Below, one piece after another: positions 17,828-27,628 of a DNA stretch of 52,376 bases (position 1 is the first letter of the stretch; the number at the start of each line of letters is the position of its first letter). This DNA comes from Enterococcus lemanii (lineage in GTDB: Bacteria; Bacillota; Bacilli; Lactobacillales; Enterococcaceae). The stretch covers positions 1 to 52,376 of the forward strand of contig NZ_JAFBFD010000019.1 in the NCBI RefSeq assembly GCF_016909125.1, given 5' to 3'. The translations under genes and the position numbers were made by a program. The notes under the pieces are model-generated. The model did no database searches, had not been told where the DNA came from, and worked only from the letters and a program-made list of their open reading frames with translations.

Positions 17828-18049
17828 ATGAAGGCAATGCGTCGTTTTGGTTTACTAATTGGGATTTTATTAATCGGGATTATTATTGGACACTTTGGCT
17901 CGCTTATTGCCTTATTGATTGTCGCTCCATTATTCACTTTGTGGCTCTCTTTTTGGGATGATAAAAAAATTAGACAAGCACAATCACAGCAATACTATTA
18001 TGAAACAGAGTCAGAACAATCCTACTTCTACTCTTCAGACAACTATTAA
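17828..18049 (+). CDS. SOS-regulated small membrane protein, candidate division inhibitor
   Basis: 73 residues; I recognise no family. A basic N-terminus (MKAMRR) leads into a hydrophobic stretch of about 39 residues (7-45) that could be one long or two short membrane helices broken near GHFGS. A hydrophilic tail rich in Gln, Tyr, Ser and acidic residues follows. I start at the ATG at 17828, eight bases after GAGGAG; a GTG three codons upstream overlaps that site. Two LexA boxes straddle its promoter. Known Gram-positive SOS division inhibitors next to lexA (YneA in Bacillus and Listeria, SosA in Staphylococcus) are also small membrane proteins. There is no LysM domain here, so relation to YneA is by context only. 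Confidence 0.85.
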   Translation: MKAMRRFGLLIGILLIGIIIGHFGSLIALLIVAPLFTLWLSFWDDKKIRQAQSQQYYYETESEQSYFYSSDNY

Positions 18050-18090
18050 CTTTTCCGAGAGACTCAAAAGAACGCCCATCTTTCGTTTTT

Positions 18091-18126
18091 GAATGCTATT
18101 TCGTCTATTCGAAATAGCATTTTATT
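18091..18126 (+). terminator. Terminator of the SOS-controlled gene
   Basis: Arms AATGCTATTTCG and CGAAATAGCATT around a 6-base loop, followed by TTATTTT. Confidence 0.85.
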
Positions 18127-18152
18127 TTCAATCCACTTTCCTATTTATAGAC

Positions 18153-18198
18153 AAAAATACCCTACAAGAGAGACTTTTTAAGAGTCTTTCTTGTAGGG
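18153..18198 (-). terminator. Terminator of recJ-apt
   Basis: Minus-strand arms CCCTACAAGAAAGACT and AGTCTCTCTTGTAGGG (one mismatch), then TATTTTTG. It lies 27 bases past the apt stop. Confidence 0.88.
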
Positions 18199-18225
18199 TG
18201 TTTTACAAGTTAGCTTAGAGTTTCT

Positions 18226-18738
18226 TTAAAATTCCATCAACGAAAGAATATCATAATCTTTAATTTTATTGCGGCCCTTTAAATCCGTTAGTTCAATTAA
18301 AAAAGCACAGCCAACAACTACACCGCCTAATCGTTCAATTAACTCAATACTGGCTTTAATTGTCCCGCCAGTTGCCAGTAAATCGTCACAAATTAGAACT
18401 CTTTGGCCTGGTTTGATTGCGTCTTCATGAATGGTTAGAGTATCCGTACCATATTCTAATTCATAAGAAACTTCAATTGTTTTACGAGGTAATTTTCCTG
18501 GTTTACGAACTGGAGCAAAACCAACGCCAGCTTCATAAGCAACTGGACAGCCGACAATAAAACCACGTGCTTCTGGACCAACGATCATGTCAATCTTTTT
18601 TTCGCTTGCATAATCCACAATTTGCTGTGTCGCATAACGATAGGCTTGCCCGTCAGCCATGAGTGGTGAAATGTCTCGGAACGTCACTCCTTCTGATGGG
18701 TAATTGGGAATACTAGCAATATAATCTTTTAAATTCAT
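18226..18738 (-). CDS. apt: Adenine phosphoribosyltransferase
   Basis: Salvages adenine to AMP using PRPP. 170 residues, exact family length. [11 protein letters not shown] near 24, [17 protein letters not shown] near 56, and the PRPP-binding [16 protein letters not shown] near 113. The ATG at 18738 has a CGAGGAG site and lies one base beyond the recJ stop, so the genes form a recJ-apt operon as in many Firmicutes. The open frame extends 17 codons into recJ but without a suitable start. Confidence 0.97.
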   Translation of the reverse strand: MNLKDYIASIPNYPSEGVTFRDISPLMADGQAYRYATQQIVDYASEKKIDMIVGPEARGFIVGCPVAYEAGVGFAPVRKPGKLPRKTIEVSYELEYGTDTLTIHEDAIKPGQRVLICDDLLATGGTIKASIELIERLGGVVVGCAFLIELTDLKGRNKIKDYDILSLMEF

Positions 18739-18739
18739 T

Positions 18740-21058
18740 TTATTTCTCCTCGTTTGCAGCGAACCACTGCTTAATTTTTGATATGTCACTTAATAATAAA
18801 AATTCTTCACTTTTTATTTTCATTAAACGATTTTGGTAAAGTTGGCTTTCCTCTAAAGATCTTTGTTTAGGGGTTTGGTTTACTTTCAAAACACCATCAG
18901 TTATTGTAACAAATTCTAATTCAGAAAAAACTTGAATCATAAAAATTAACAAATTCTTAGGAATTTTTGTGTAACGTGAAATATCCATTAGTTTATGTCT
19001 AACATCTAGTGAAGGTTGTTGTTTTAACAGGCGAAAAAGAGTGGCATACTGTTCTCTTGAACCGATTCCATCTAGATACGCTTCATCAGCGGTCTGACCT
19101 AATAGGTAAACACGTGTCGTTTTTGTATAGTTTACAATCTCTTTAACTAATTGTATCTGACTCGGGGCATCAATAAACGCAATTGTTTTACCCAACCATT
19201 GCGTTGAAAAAGAGGCACTAAAATGCTCAAATGAATCCACATAAATTACCGGTTGGTTGGTTGTTGTCTTAAAAGACTTAAATAATTTTTGACTAAAGGC
19301 AAAATGAATAATTGACTCACTTGAAGAGAAACTTTGTTGTTGTCTTTTCCCACGAAAATCAAAAACTTGAAAATCTGGCACTTCGTAATCCAATAAACGT
19401 AATTGGGGCAATTTCTTCCCATTCCACTCGTTAATCGTTAATTCTGTAGCCAAACGTAAATTAGCATGTTGAAATTCACTTTGTTCCCCACCAAAACCAA
19501 ACCCTACACCTTCAATGCTAGCACCAGTTGCATCCCCTACTACAAATTTTAAATGCTGCTGATTCGAACCGATAATCCGACTTTCAACGATATCTACCTC
19601 TTCGATAATAAATTGTGGTACGGGGTTATCCATGCCAAATGGGGCTAAGATTTTCAATGATTGAATAAATGGTAAAGTGATCGCTGAAAATGGAAGTTTT
19701 CCTTCGACAGATAATGGTAACCCTTGTGAAAAATCAATTTGGTGCGTCTCAACATATTGATTTAAGTTATGTTGTAATTGCGCGAGTTGCTCTTTCATAA
19801 CACTTACACCAACTGCGGAATGATGCCCGCCAAAAGTATGTAACAAACTTTGGTTTTCTTGCAAAACAGAAAAAAGATTTAACTTTTGGAAACTACGGCC
19901 AGAACCTTTATAAAGATCCTCTTGTTTTTTAGTTAAGACAATCGTTGGTTTTCCAGTTTCCTGCATAATTCTTCCTGCAACGATTCCTAGTATCCCTTCA
20001 TGCCAATCTTCCCCTACAACTAAATGGACATGATTTTCTGAACGTACTTGATCTAGTGCTTTTTTTGTTGTTTCTTCAACTAATTCTTTTCGTTGTTGAT
20101 TAATTTGATTAAATGCTTGTGCCAAAGAAGCTGCTTTTTCTTCATCAAACGTTGCCATCAATTCAACGGCTGGATTTGCATCTCCTAGACGACCAACAGC
20201 ATTCAGACGAGGGGCAATTGAGAAACCAATCGTTGTTTCATCAACATCAGAAAGTTTGATGCCACTTACCATTAACAACTGATTTAAGCCGAGTCTTGTG
20301 CCTTTCTTTAGCTGTTTTAACCCCCACGTTACGAGAATCCGGTTTTCATCTGTCAATGATACCATATCTGCTACCGTTCCAATCGCAACCAAATCAAGTA
20401 ACTCCATGGGAATTTCATCGAGAAGCGCACAAGCTAATTTAAACGACACCCCTACACCCGCTAAATCTTTAAAAGGATAAGAACCTTCTGGGTGTCGCGG
20501 GTGAATAATTCCATACGCATTTGGTAATTCTAGTGGCAACTCATGGTGGTCTGTAACAATCACATCAACCCCACATTCATTGGCAAAATCAATTGCTTCA
20601 TGGCCAGAAACACCATTATCAACCGTAATAATTAATTGAACGCCCGCATCAATAAACGCTTTGTAACGTGCTTTGTTTGGACCGTAACCATCTTCAAAAC
20701 GATTTGGTAAATAAGTCTCAACTTGTGCACCGAGTATCTCTAAAGCTTCTTTTAAGACGGTTGTACTAGTGATACCATCCGCGTCGTAATCCCCGTAAAT
20801 TAAAATGTTTTCATCTTCTACAATCGCTTGATGAATCCGTTCAACAACGTTTTCCATATCATAAAATAAATAAGGATCATGTAATTGTTCCATACTTGGA
20901 TTTAAGAATGTTTGAATCGTTTCACTTGTTTGAATTCCCCGGTTCCATAGTAATTGAGCAAAAACAGGGGCTAACCCTTGCTCAGACACCGCGGCAATAA
21001 ATTCTTCAGGGAGATTTTCATTGATTGGTATTTGCCAATCATATTTTGCTTTTTTCAA
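18740..21058 (-). CDS. recJ: Single-stranded-DNA-specific 5'-3' exonuclease RecJ
   Basis: Degrades 5' single strands in recombination, mismatch and base-excision repair. 772 residues. DHH-family motifs: [16 protein letters not shown] near 80, VTDHHELP near 162, HPRHPE near 180, GVGVSFKLA near 197; DHHA1 domain with GGHHSAVG near 413. A long C-terminal extension (about 560-772), as in Bacillus RecJ, replaces the compact Gram-negative end. Forms an operon with apt. Confidence 0.96.
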   Translation of the reverse strand: MKKAKYDWQIPINENLPEEFIAAVSEQGLAPVFAQLLWNRGIQTSETIQTFLNPSMEQLHDPYLFYDMENVVERIHQAIVEDENILIYGDYDADGITSTTVLKEALEILGAQVETYLPNRFEDGYGPNKARYKAFIDAGVQLIITVDNGVSGHEAIDFANECGVDVIVTDHHELPLELPNAYGIIHPRHPEGSYPFKDLAGVGVSFKLACALLDEIPMELLDLVAIGTVADMVSLTDENRILVTWGLKQLKKGTRLGLNQLLMVSGIKLSDVDETTIGFSIAPRLNAVGRLGDANPAVELMATFDEEKAASLAQAFNQINQQRKELVEETTKKALDQVRSENHVHLVVGEDWHEGILGIVAGRIMQETGKPTIVLTKKQEDLYKGSGRSFQKLNLFSVLQENQSLLHTFGGHHSAVGVSVMKEQLAQLQHNLNQYVETHQIDFSQGLPLSVEGKLPFSAITLPFIQSLKILAPFGMDNPVPQFIIEEVDIVESRIIGSNQQHLKFVVGDATGASIEGVGFGFGGEQSEFQHANLRLATELTINEWNGKKLPQLRLLDYEVPDFQVFDFRGKRQQQSFSSSESIIHFAFSQKLFKSFKTTTNQPVIYVDSFEHFSASFSTQWLGKTIAFIDAPSQIQLVKEIVNYTKTTRVYLLGQTADEAYLDGIGSREQYATLFRLLKQQPSLDVRHKLMDISRYTKIPKNLLIFMIQVFSELEFVTITDGVLKVNQTPKQRSLEESQLYQNRLMKIKSEEFLLLSDISKIKQWFAANEEK

Positions 21059-21101
21059 TTAATCACTCCTAACTTGACTAGTATATCAAACTAAAGCAAA
21101 T

Positions 21102-21141
21102 AAAAAAAGCGCCTTAGCATACTCAAACTAGGCGTTTTTTT
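21102..21141. terminator. Bidirectional terminator between lapA-like gene and recJ
   Basis: Arms around GCGCCTTAG and CTAGGCGT, with seven A residues on one side and seven T residues on the other. It ends the rnz-SDR-lapA unit on the minus strand. Confidence 0.8.
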
Positions 21142-21151
21142 ATTGTTTAAA

Positions 21152-21532
21152 CTACTCCAGTTCACTGATTTCTTCGGGACTACTTTCAAATTCCGTAAGA
21201 GACATTGACGGTTGCGACTCTTTTAATTGATTGTTTTCCAATATTAAAGCCTCTACTCGTTCTTCAACCTTTTTTTCAAAGTTTTGTTTGTAGTCCGTTA
21301 TTTCTTTTTGTAGTTTTTTTCGTTCTTTTTTTTGGCGCCAAATGACACCTGTCGTCATCAAAGAGACAATCAATGCTCCAATCAAAGTGGCACTGAAAAT
21401 AACTAAAACTAATGGTGCTTCAAAATGACCAAAACCATAATTAATTGAAACGATTTGATTATTTAAAATCGCAAAAATAACAATTATGAAGGTAAAAAAT
21501 AAACCTAAGTACAAACGCCATTGATTTTTCAT
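21152..21532 (-). CDS. LapA/DUF1049 domain membrane protein
   Basis: 126 residues with two membrane helices (about 5-26 and 40-64) separated by the NNQIVSINYGFGHFEAPL linker that marks this family. A charged coiled coil (RQKKERKKLQKEITDYKQNFEKKV region) and an acidic Ser-rich tail follow. Gram-negative LapA (YciS) works with LapB in lipopolysaccharide control. There is no such pathway here, so the role is unknown. The ATG at 21532 has GAGGAGA six bases ahead and lies 16 bases past the SDR stop. Confidence 0.8.
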   Translation of the reverse strand: MKNQWRLYLGLFFTFIIVIFAILNNQIVSINYGFGHFEAPLVLVIFSATLIGALIVSLMTTGVIWRQKKERKKLQKEITDYKQNFEKKVEERVEALILENNQLKESQPSMSLTEFESSPEEISELE

Positions 21533-21548
21533 TGGATTCTCCTCAATT

Positions 21549-22337
21549 TTACTTTTTATTAAAAATACCACCAGCTAAATAGTCGCCAATTGTTGGAAAT
21601 AAATCATAACACCGTGCAGCAAATGACATCGCATATGGTCGATTAATTTCACGCTTTGGTCGGATCATGTTATTAACAATTAATTTGGCTAATTTTTGTG
21701 GATCCAAAACAAACCAATCGATTTTGTCCAAATATTCGCCAGATGGATCGGCTTGGTCAAAAAAGGTTGTTTTAATTGGACCAGGATTAACCGTTGTCAC
21801 TTGTACATGGTGAGGTTTTAATTCCAGACGTAAGGCATTTGAAAAACCTAAAACCGCAAATTTTGTTGCCGAATAAACGGTCGACTTGGGTGTCGCCATT
21901 TTACCCGCCATGGAAGCGATATTGATAATGTGTCCTTGTTTTTTTTCAACCATCCCGATTGCAAGAGCCTGAGTTAAATATAACATTCCAAAAAAATTCA
22001 CTTCAAACATTTGGCGTGCTTGCTCTAAATCAAAAGAAAGAAATTCCTCAAACACGCCAAACCCGGCATTGTTAACTAAAATATCAACATTGTCTACTGC
22101 TTGATTAATTTTAACTACCAAGTCTTCGATACTTTCTGGGACCGAAACGTCAACTAAAAAAGCAAAGGAAGGTTGACCGCTTAACTGTTGGCATTTTTGA
22201 CTTACTTTTTCAATCTGTTCTTTCCGCCGAGCACAAACAATCACTATGGCTCCTTGTTTGGCTGCTTCATAACAAATTGCCTCACCTAACCCAGTACTTC
22301 CGCCAGTCACCACAACGACTTTATGTTTTAGTTTCAT
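21549..22337 (-). CDS. Short-chain dehydrogenase/reductase (YqjQ/DltE-like)
   Basis: 262 residues, classical SDR fold with NAD(P)-binding TGGSTGLG at 11-18, NNAGFGVF near 89, Ser in INIASMAGK near 138 and the Y-x3-K site YSATK near 153. CARRKE after the second strand suggests NADPH preference. Substrate unknown. It overlaps rnz by 17 bases, and rnz followed by an SDR gene is a frequent Firmicutes arrangement. Confidence 0.9.
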   Translation of the reverse strand: MKLKHKVVVVTGGSTGLGEAICYEAAKQGAIVIVCARRKEQIEKVSQKCQQLSGQPSFAFLVDVSVPESIEDLVVKINQAVDNVDILVNNAGFGVFEEFLSFDLEQARQMFEVNFFGMLYLTQALAIGMVEKKQGHIINIASMAGKMATPKSTVYSATKFAVLGFSNALRLELKPHHVQVTTVNPGPIKTTFFDQADPSGEYLDKIDWFVLDPQKLAKLIVNNMIRPKREINRPYAMSFAARCYDLFPTIGDYLAGGIFNKK

Positions 22338-23274
22338 CGAGCGCCTCCTTTTTTAAGGGGATTTCAAAACAATCGAAATCCTTGGCAATTCGAACATTTT
22401 CAAAAACCTCTTTGGCTTCATTTGCTAAATCAGAAATATCTTTACCTAAGTAGCGAGCACTAATATGCGTTAAAATTAATTTTTTAACTTGTGCCGCTTT
22501 TGCAACTTCAGCCGCTTGTTGCGTTGTTGAATGAAAATAGGCTTTGGCAAGTTTCGCTTCATCCTTATTAAAGGTGCTTTCATGAACCAAAATATCGGCA
22601 TTACGGGCAAGCTCAACGGATTGAACTGTTTTTCTAGTATCACCTAAAATTGTAACAATTCGGCCTTTAATCGTTTCGCCAATAAAATCGCGACCATTCA
22701 CTTGTTGACCATTTGGTAACGTAACCATCTTACCTTTTTTAATCTCCCCAAATAAAGGCCCTGGTTTTAATCCCATTGCCATTAAGCGATCGACCTGCAA
22801 TTCTCCTACATGATCGGCTTCTTCAATTCGATAGCCAAAACTTTCAATGCCGTGGTCTAATTTTTTACAAGAAACTTTAAATTGTTTGTCTGCAAAAATG
22901 ATCCCCTCTTCTTTAATTTCAAAAAAACGAAGCGGATAGCTCAAATGTGTTTTGGAAATACGTAAAGTCGTTCGGACCCACTCTTCAATTCCTTTTGGTC
23001 CATAGATTTCAAGAGCTTCGTCGCCACCTTGGAAAGATCGGCTACTAATTAAGCCCGGCAACCCAAAAATATGATCCCCATGCAGATGCGTAATAAAGAT
23101 TTTCTCAATTTTTCTTGGGCGAATATTACTTCTTAAAATTTGAAGTTGCGTGCCTTCACCGCAATCAAAAAGCCAAATGGCATTTCGTTCATCTAATAAT
23201 TTTAGTGCTATGCCACTAACGTTTCGGTGCTTGGCTGGAACGCCTGCGCCGGTACCTAAAAATTCTAATTCCAT
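22321..23274 (-). CDS. rnz: Ribonuclease Z (tRNA 3' processing endonuclease)
   Basis: Zinc metallo-beta-lactamase-fold endonuclease that cuts tRNA precursors 3' of the discriminator when CCA is not encoded. 317 residues. [16 protein letters not shown] at the start, the zinc motif [13 protein letters not shown] near 62, GDTRKT near 211, HEST near 231 and LTHISARY near 269 all match. The ribosome site (TTAGGTCG) is weak. It lies 21 bases after the preceding DUF1269-like gene. Confidence 0.96.
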   Translation of the reverse strand: MELEFLGTGAGVPAKHRNVSGIALKLLDERNAIWLFDCGEGTQLQILRSNIRPRKIEKIFITHLHGDHIFGLPGLISSRSFQGGDEALEIYGPKGIEEWVRTTLRISKTHLSYPLRFFEIKEEGIIFADKQFKVSCKKLDHGIESFGYRIEEADHVGELQVDRLMAMGLKPGPLFGEIKKGKMVTLPNGQQVNGRDFIGETIKGRIVTILGDTRKTVQSVELARNADILVHESTFNKDEAKLAKAYFHSTTQQAAEVAKAAQVKKLILTHISARYLGKDISDLANEAKEVFENVRIAKDFDCFEIPLKKEALDETKT

Positions 23275-23295
23275 ATCGACCTAACTTTCTCTCAA

Positions 23296-23853
23296 CTATT
23301 TTTCTTCTGGGTGATTTTCTTCCCAGTTTTTTTGCGCATTTTCTTTTGTTACTTGTTCCACTTGTTGCGCTTTTTGAAGCTCTTCTTCCACTTCATCGTA
23401 GTCAAAACGATGAATGATGCCACCTAACTCATACATGATGATCTCATTTAAGATTCGGTTATCCTCTTCAAAAGCAATTAAAATTAAGCCTGTTTGACCT
23501 TCACCAATATTTTTACTTAATAACTCAAAAATAGTATTGGCTTTTCTTACTTCTTGCGCATCTTGACTGGCACCAATCATACTTCCACCAAACCAACCAA
23601 GCAAGATTCCTAAAGGGCCACCTAAAATACCAACAAGCATGCCAATCATTCCGCCGCGAGAGGTCTTATTATTCCCGGTGAAATCAAGAAAATCTTCCAC
23701 TTTAAAATGGTGTGCACCTTCAGCAGAATGGGTAACAACAGCCATTTGCTCGCCTCTGATTTTTCCAGATAAATGGGCTCTTTTGACTTCTGAAAACGCT
23801 TGGTAAGCTTTTGCATTTTCAGTAAAATTAATTACAATCACTCGTTTTGGCAT
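23296..23853 (-). CDS. DUF1269-like membrane-hairpin protein
   Basis: 185 residues. The N-terminal half (MPKRVIVINFTENAKAYQAF...) is a ferredoxin-like alpha/beta domain. Then a glycine-zipper hydrophobic hairpin (about 78-103, GMIGMLVGILGGPLGILLGW), a second alpha/beta part and a charged tail rich in Glu/Gln. This layout fits DUF1269, whose role is unknown. The ATG at 23853 has GGAGGGA seven bases ahead; the longer frame lacks one. First gene of a likely unit with rnz, SDR and lapA-like. Confidence 0.75.
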   Translation of the reverse strand: MPKRVIVINFTENAKAYQAFSEVKRAHLSGKIRGEQMAVVTHSAEGAHHFKVEDFLDFTGNNKTSRGGMIGMLVGILGGPLGILLGWFGGSMIGASQDAQEVRKANTIFELLSKNIGEGQTGLILIAFEEDNRILNEIIMYELGGIIHRFDYDEVEEELQKAQQVEQVTKENAQKNWEENHPEEK

Positions 23854-23931
23854 TTGAATCCCTCCGTTTGTTCTTTTCTTTAATTTTACCAATTAATCGA
23901 AAAAAAACATATGGTTTCACCCGTTTTTTAT

Positions 23932-23971
23932 AAAAAAAGTTGCAAAAGCATTTGATCTTTCGCAACTTTTT
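23932..23971 (-). terminator. Terminator of obgE
   Basis: Minus-strand arms AAAGTTGCGAAAG and CTTTTGCAACTTT around ATCAAATG (one mismatch), followed by a T-run. Confidence 0.85.
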
Positions 23972-23976
23972 GACTA

Positions 23977-25293
23977 TTATTCCACAAACTCAAATTCAAA
24001 TTCACCAATACGAACAATATCGCCGTCTTTGGCTCCACGCGCACGTAAAGCTTCGTCAACCCCCATTGTTCGCAACTGACGAGCAAAACGCATAATCGTT
24101 TCGTCATGCGCAAAGTTGGTCATTTGGAAAAGTTTTTCTAATTTATCACCAGATAAGATCCATGTCGCATCCGGGTCACGGTTAATTTCAAATTCTGGTT
24201 CGTCTGCTACAAAGTTATACTCAACTACTTCTTCTTCTCTAGGTTCGTCTTCGTATAATAAGAATTCGTCTGTTACTTCAAGTAAATCAGCCGTTGCACT
24301 CATTAAGGCATCCATTCCTTTTCTTGTTACCCCTGAGATTGGAAAAACAGGGATTGGCTCTGCGAATTCATCAACTTGTTCTTTTGCCAATTGTTCTTTA
24401 AACAATTTTAAGTTTTCTTCTGAATCTGGCATATCCATTTTATTTGCTACAATAATTTGAGGACGTTCCATTAAACGTAAGTTATGAGAGGCTAGTTCGT
24501 GATTAATAGCTAAATAATCTTCATAAGGATCTCGACCTTCCATCCCACTCATATCAATCACATGTAAAATGACACGTGTTCGTTCAATATGACGTAAAAA
24601 TTGTGTCCCTAAACCAACGCCTTGAGAAGCCCCTTCAATTAATCCAGGTAAATCTGCCGCGACAAAGCTTCGGCCATCTGGAAGATGAACCATGCCTAAG
24701 TTTGGAACTAAGGTTGTAAAATGGTACGCGCCAATTTTAGGTCGCGCCGAAGAAATTACCGATAAAATAGTTGATTTACCAACAGAAGGAAACCCGACTA
24801 AACCAACATCAGCTAAAACTTTTAGTTCCAAATTAATGCGACGCTCTTGTCCGGGCTCGCCATTTTCAGCAAGTTCGGGTGCTGGATTTTTTGGCGAAGC
24901 AAAACGAATATTCCCCCGACCACCTCGACCGCCTTTTGCGATTACTAGCGTTTGTCCGTGTTCAATTAAATCGCCTAATAAGACACCCGTATCGGCATCG
25001 CGAACCGTCGTTCCTTCAGGGACTTTGATATACGTATCTTCAGAGCCACGGCCATGCATCCCTTTACTCATCCCGTTTTCCCCTGGTTGTGCTCGAAAAT
25101 GACGATTAAAACGAAAATCCATTAATGTTCGTAAGCCCTCATCAACGATTAAGACAACCGAACCACCTTTTCCTCCATCACCACCAGCTGGACCGCCATC
25201 TGGTACATACTTCTCTCTGCGAAAAGCAACCATTCCGTCGCCGCCTTTTCCGGCCTTCACATCGATTATTACTTCATCTAAAAACATGGACAT
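23977..25293 (-). CDS. obgE: Obg GTPase
   Basis: Essential GTPase in 50S ribosome assembly and stress/nutrient response. 438 residues: a glycine-rich Obg domain (1-158), a G domain with GFPSVGKST near 166, DLPGLIEG near 213 and NKMD near 283, and a C-terminal OCT domain (about 350-438). The acidic [11 protein letters not shown] linker between G and OCT domains is usual in Firmicutes. ATG at 25293 with GGAGGAC seven bases ahead. Confidence 0.97.
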   Translation of the reverse strand: MSMFLDEVIIDVKAGKGGDGMVAFRREKYVPDGGPAGGDGGKGGSVVLIVDEGLRTLMDFRFNRHFRAQPGENGMSKGMHGRGSEDTYIKVPEGTTVRDADTGVLLGDLIEHGQTLVIAKGGRGGRGNIRFASPKNPAPELAENGEPGQERRINLELKVLADVGLVGFPSVGKSTILSVISSARPKIGAYHFTTLVPNLGMVHLPDGRSFVAADLPGLIEGASQGVGLGTQFLRHIERTRVILHVIDMSGMEGRDPYEDYLAINHELASHNLRLMERPQIIVANKMDMPDSEENLKLFKEQLAKEQVDEFAEPIPVFPISGVTRKGMDALMSATADLLEVTDEFLLYEDEPREEEVVEYNFVADEPEFEINRDPDATWILSGDKLEKLFQMTNFAHDETIMRFARQLRTMGVDEALRARGAKDGDIVRIGEFEFEFVE

Positions 25294-25347
25294 TATTTTG
25301 TCCTCCTATCTATTTACTACTTAACATTCAGCACAAAAGTCTTATCT

Positions 25348-25376
25348 ATTGTACCCACCAAAGCTAGATTTGTCTA
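25348..25376 (-). promoter_or_regulatory. Probable promoter of obgE
   Basis: Minus-strand TAGACA (25371-25376), 17-base spacer and TACAAT (25348-25353), about 55 bases before the ATG. Confidence 0.65.
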
Positions 25377-25539
25377 TCATTTCAAATGGATTTTCAAAAG
25401 TTTTATCAAAAATTACCAAAAATCATTTGTTTACATAATATAAAAGCAGGTAAGCTGTTATCTTTTCACTCTCTTGATAAATGCTTTGATAAAACACTCT
25501 AGCCAATAATGGTTATTTGACCATAACAATCGCGATAAA

Positions 25540-25570
25540 ATAAAAACGCCTGAGATTCTCAGACGTCTTT
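25540..25570 (-). terminator. Terminator of the DUF871 gene
   Basis: Minus-strand hairpin GACGTCTGAGA / TCTCAGGCGTT with TTTTATTTT after it, 13 bases past the stop codon. Confidence 0.85.
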
Positions 25571-25583
25571 TATGCTTAGAAAA

Positions 25584-26675
25584 TTATTTTGCTTCAATTA
25601 ATTTAAAGCTTGACCACGGTTTTAAAAATTCCAATAAGAATAATTCATCTTCTGAAATACGCCCAACTACGTTCACGCGGCCGTCATTCTTCATTGATTT
25701 CAAGGCAATTTGCGTTTCACCTTTGTATTGGCCGTAACCGACGTTATCAATTAAAACATCCCCGCGAACAATATCGTGTGTGCTATGGGCTGGGAATTCT
25801 TTGTCTTTGTAAATGACACGTGTCATAGTCGAACGCAACATGTAAGCAGAGCGATCCCCACGGTAACTATGTAAATGGTCAAATAAACAAACACGCTCGT
25901 TTTCAGTAATTGCTTTTCCTGGAACGACTTTAATTTGAGGGTATGGTGAGTAAAAAGCTTCTGCCATTGCTTTTAGTTCCTCTTCTGAGGCATAAGCGTT
26001 ACCAATTGAAATATCATCAATTAAGCCAGTCAATAATAAATGCTTCACTTGAGTCGCAATTTCAAGTTCGCGATGATCTTCTAAAGTACAAAGCCCATCT
26101 TGAGTTGGCCAAGGTCCAAACGTTGCGGCATGCGAGTTCACGAAAGCCATTGTATTTAGATTATATTTTCTGAATTTTTCAGAACAAGCAACAAAATGAT
26201 TGTACTCTAACCCTGTGTAGCGATGTGGATAAAAATTATGTGATCCTAGTAAGTTACTCGTATTTGGTGAATAAGCCATAATATTATCAACATAACTGGT
26301 TCCTTGGCTCATGTTAATTTCAACTTTAATATTATAAGGGTTCCGCGTCATCTTAGCTTCTTCTGCCCCTGTAAATCCTAAGTCTAATCGTACGCCATAC
26401 GCACCCATTTCATCAAAGAAAGACAAATCATCATACGAAATCCCCAATTGTGAGAATAAGGCTGGGTTAATGTCAACCATTACTTCCATATCTAAAGAAT
26501 TCGCGTAATCAACGACTTGCTTGAATTCTGCCAATACTTTATCTTTGTCTTCCGTAATTTGTAATAAACTCGTAAATACGCGTTTAAAGCCATATTGATG
26601 CGCTAAATCTAAGTAAGCTTTGTCCTTTTCAAATGTTGAGCGCTCTGGATAAATTGAAATACCTAATTTTCCCAC
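25584..26675 (-). CDS. DUF871 protein, MupG-like 6-phospho-N-acetylmuramidase
   Basis: 363 residues. An N-terminal TIM-barrel (GISIYPERSTFEKDKAYLDLAHQYGFKRVFTSLLQ, 4-38; VMVDINPALF; GVRLDLGF near 94; EINMSQG) is followed by a cyclophilin-like C-terminal domain from about 240. This is the DUF871 layout. The characterised member, staphylococcal MupG, splits MurNAc-6P-GlcNAc in wall recycling. Elsewhere the gene usually lies with a PTS transporter or murQ, and neither is here. Single gene with an extended -10 (TGTTATAAT near 26722) upstream. Confidence 0.85.
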   Translation of the reverse strand: MGKLGISIYPERSTFEKDKAYLDLAHQYGFKRVFTSLLQITEDKDKVLAEFKQVVDYANSLDMEVMVDINPALFSQLGISYDDLSFFDEMGAYGVRLDLGFTGAEEAKMTRNPYNIKVEINMSQGTSYVDNIMAYSPNTSNLLGSHNFYPHRYTGLEYNHFVACSEKFRKYNLNTMAFVNSHAATFGPWPTQDGLCTLEDHRELEIATQVKHLLLTGLIDDISIGNAYASEEELKAMAEAFYSPYPQIKVVPGKAITENERVCLFDHLHSYRGDRSAYMLRSTMTRVIYKDKEFPAHSTHDIVRGDVLIDNVGYGQYKGETQIALKSMKNDGRVNVVGRISEDELFLLEFLKPWSSFKLIEAK

Positions 26676-26835
26676 TAAAAATTCCCCCTATGGATTCTAA
26701 TTAATTATTAAACCGCATTCATTATAACAAATCATATCTAATTTTACCATTTTATCTTTTCTTAACAAACGCTACCAAATTTATTCAAATTTTGATAAGA
26801 TAATGAAAGGAAAAAAGAAAGGAATTATCCAAAAA

Positions 26836-27579
26836 ATGAAAAAAAAGAATAGATTCTTACTCACTTTAGCAATCATGGCTAGTTTTACCCTTGCCGCTTG
26901 TTCTGTCAGTGCAAAAGGCGATATTCAAAAAGAAGAGGCCTCTACAAGTGAATCAAAAGTTGATTTAAGTAAAATTGCTTTACCACAATTAGAAACAGCG
27001 ATTCAAGAAAATGAAAGCGTCGTTGAGATTGAAACGACTGCTGGAAATATCACTGTCAAACTTTTCCCAGAAATTGCGCCCAAAGCCGTTGAAAACTTTG
27101 TAACGCATGCGAAAGAAGGTTACTATGACGGTACGCCTTTTCATCGTGTCATTGAAGGTTTCATGATCCAAGGAGGCGATCCTGACGGCAATGGGACTGG
27201 TGGCGAAAGCATCTGGGGTAAAGGATTTAAAGTGGAAATTTCAAACCAACTGTATCATATTCGCGGGGCACTATCGATGGCGCGAAGCAGTGCTTTAGAT
27301 AGTCAAGGTAGTCAATTTTTTATCGTGCAAAACGATGAAGATGCTTCAAAAAATTTAGCGATTCAGTTTACACCAGAAAAAATCATTGAAGCTTATAAAA
27401 CAGGCGGGGTTCCTAGCTTAGATGGTAGTTATACGGTCTTTGGTCAAGTAACAGAAGGCATGGATATTGTCGATAAAATCGCCCAAGCAGAAGTTGAAGC
27501 CTCTAGCCAAGGAGAAGCTTCAAAACCAGTTGACCCTGTAACCATTACAGGAACAAAAGTATTGCAAGAAGCAAAATAA
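26836..27579 (+). CDS. Cyclophilin-type peptidyl-prolyl isomerase lipoprotein
   Basis: Predicted surface foldase that speeds proline isomerisation in exported proteins. 247 residues. The signal peptide MKKKNRFLLTLAIMASFTLAAC ends in the lipobox LAAC (Cys-22). A Ser/Glu-rich spacer follows, then a cyclophilin domain (about 55-245) with FHRVIEGFMIQGGDPDGNGTGG near 108 and GSQFFIV near 158. I start at 26836 because it gives a standard lipoprotein signal; an ATG 11 codons upstream has no ribosome site. AAGGAA lies 12 bases before the chosen ATG. Confidence 0.93.
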   Translation: MKKKNRFLLTLAIMASFTLAACSVSAKGDIQKEEASTSESKVDLSKIALPQLETAIQENESVVEIETTAGNITVKLFPEIAPKAVENFVTHAKEGYYDGTPFHRVIEGFMIQGGDPDGNGTGGESIWGKGFKVEISNQLYHIRGALSMARSSALDSQGSQFFIVQNDEDASKNLAIQFTPEKIIEAYKTGGVPSLDGSYTVFGQVTEGMDIVDKIAQAEVEASSQGEASKPVDPVTITGTKVLQEAK

Positions 27580-27581
27580 TT

Positions 27582-27627
27582 AAAAAAGGCTGAACGCTAT
27601 TTTATTAACGTTCAGCCTCTTTTTTTG
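27582..27627. terminator. Bidirectional terminator between the cyclophilin and fabZ/fabN genes
   Basis: GGCTGAACG / CGTTCAGCC stem with A-run and T-run flanks, between convergent stop codons. Confidence 0.9.
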
Positions 27628-27628
27628 T

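Noticed and set aside
23790-23815. Possible cre (CcpA) site TGAAAACGCTTGGTA
   Set aside because: It lies within a coding sequence and its last bases do not fit the consensus WCA.
23928-24113. 61-codon frame inside the obgE end
   Set aside because: Out of frame in a conserved domain and running into the terminator.
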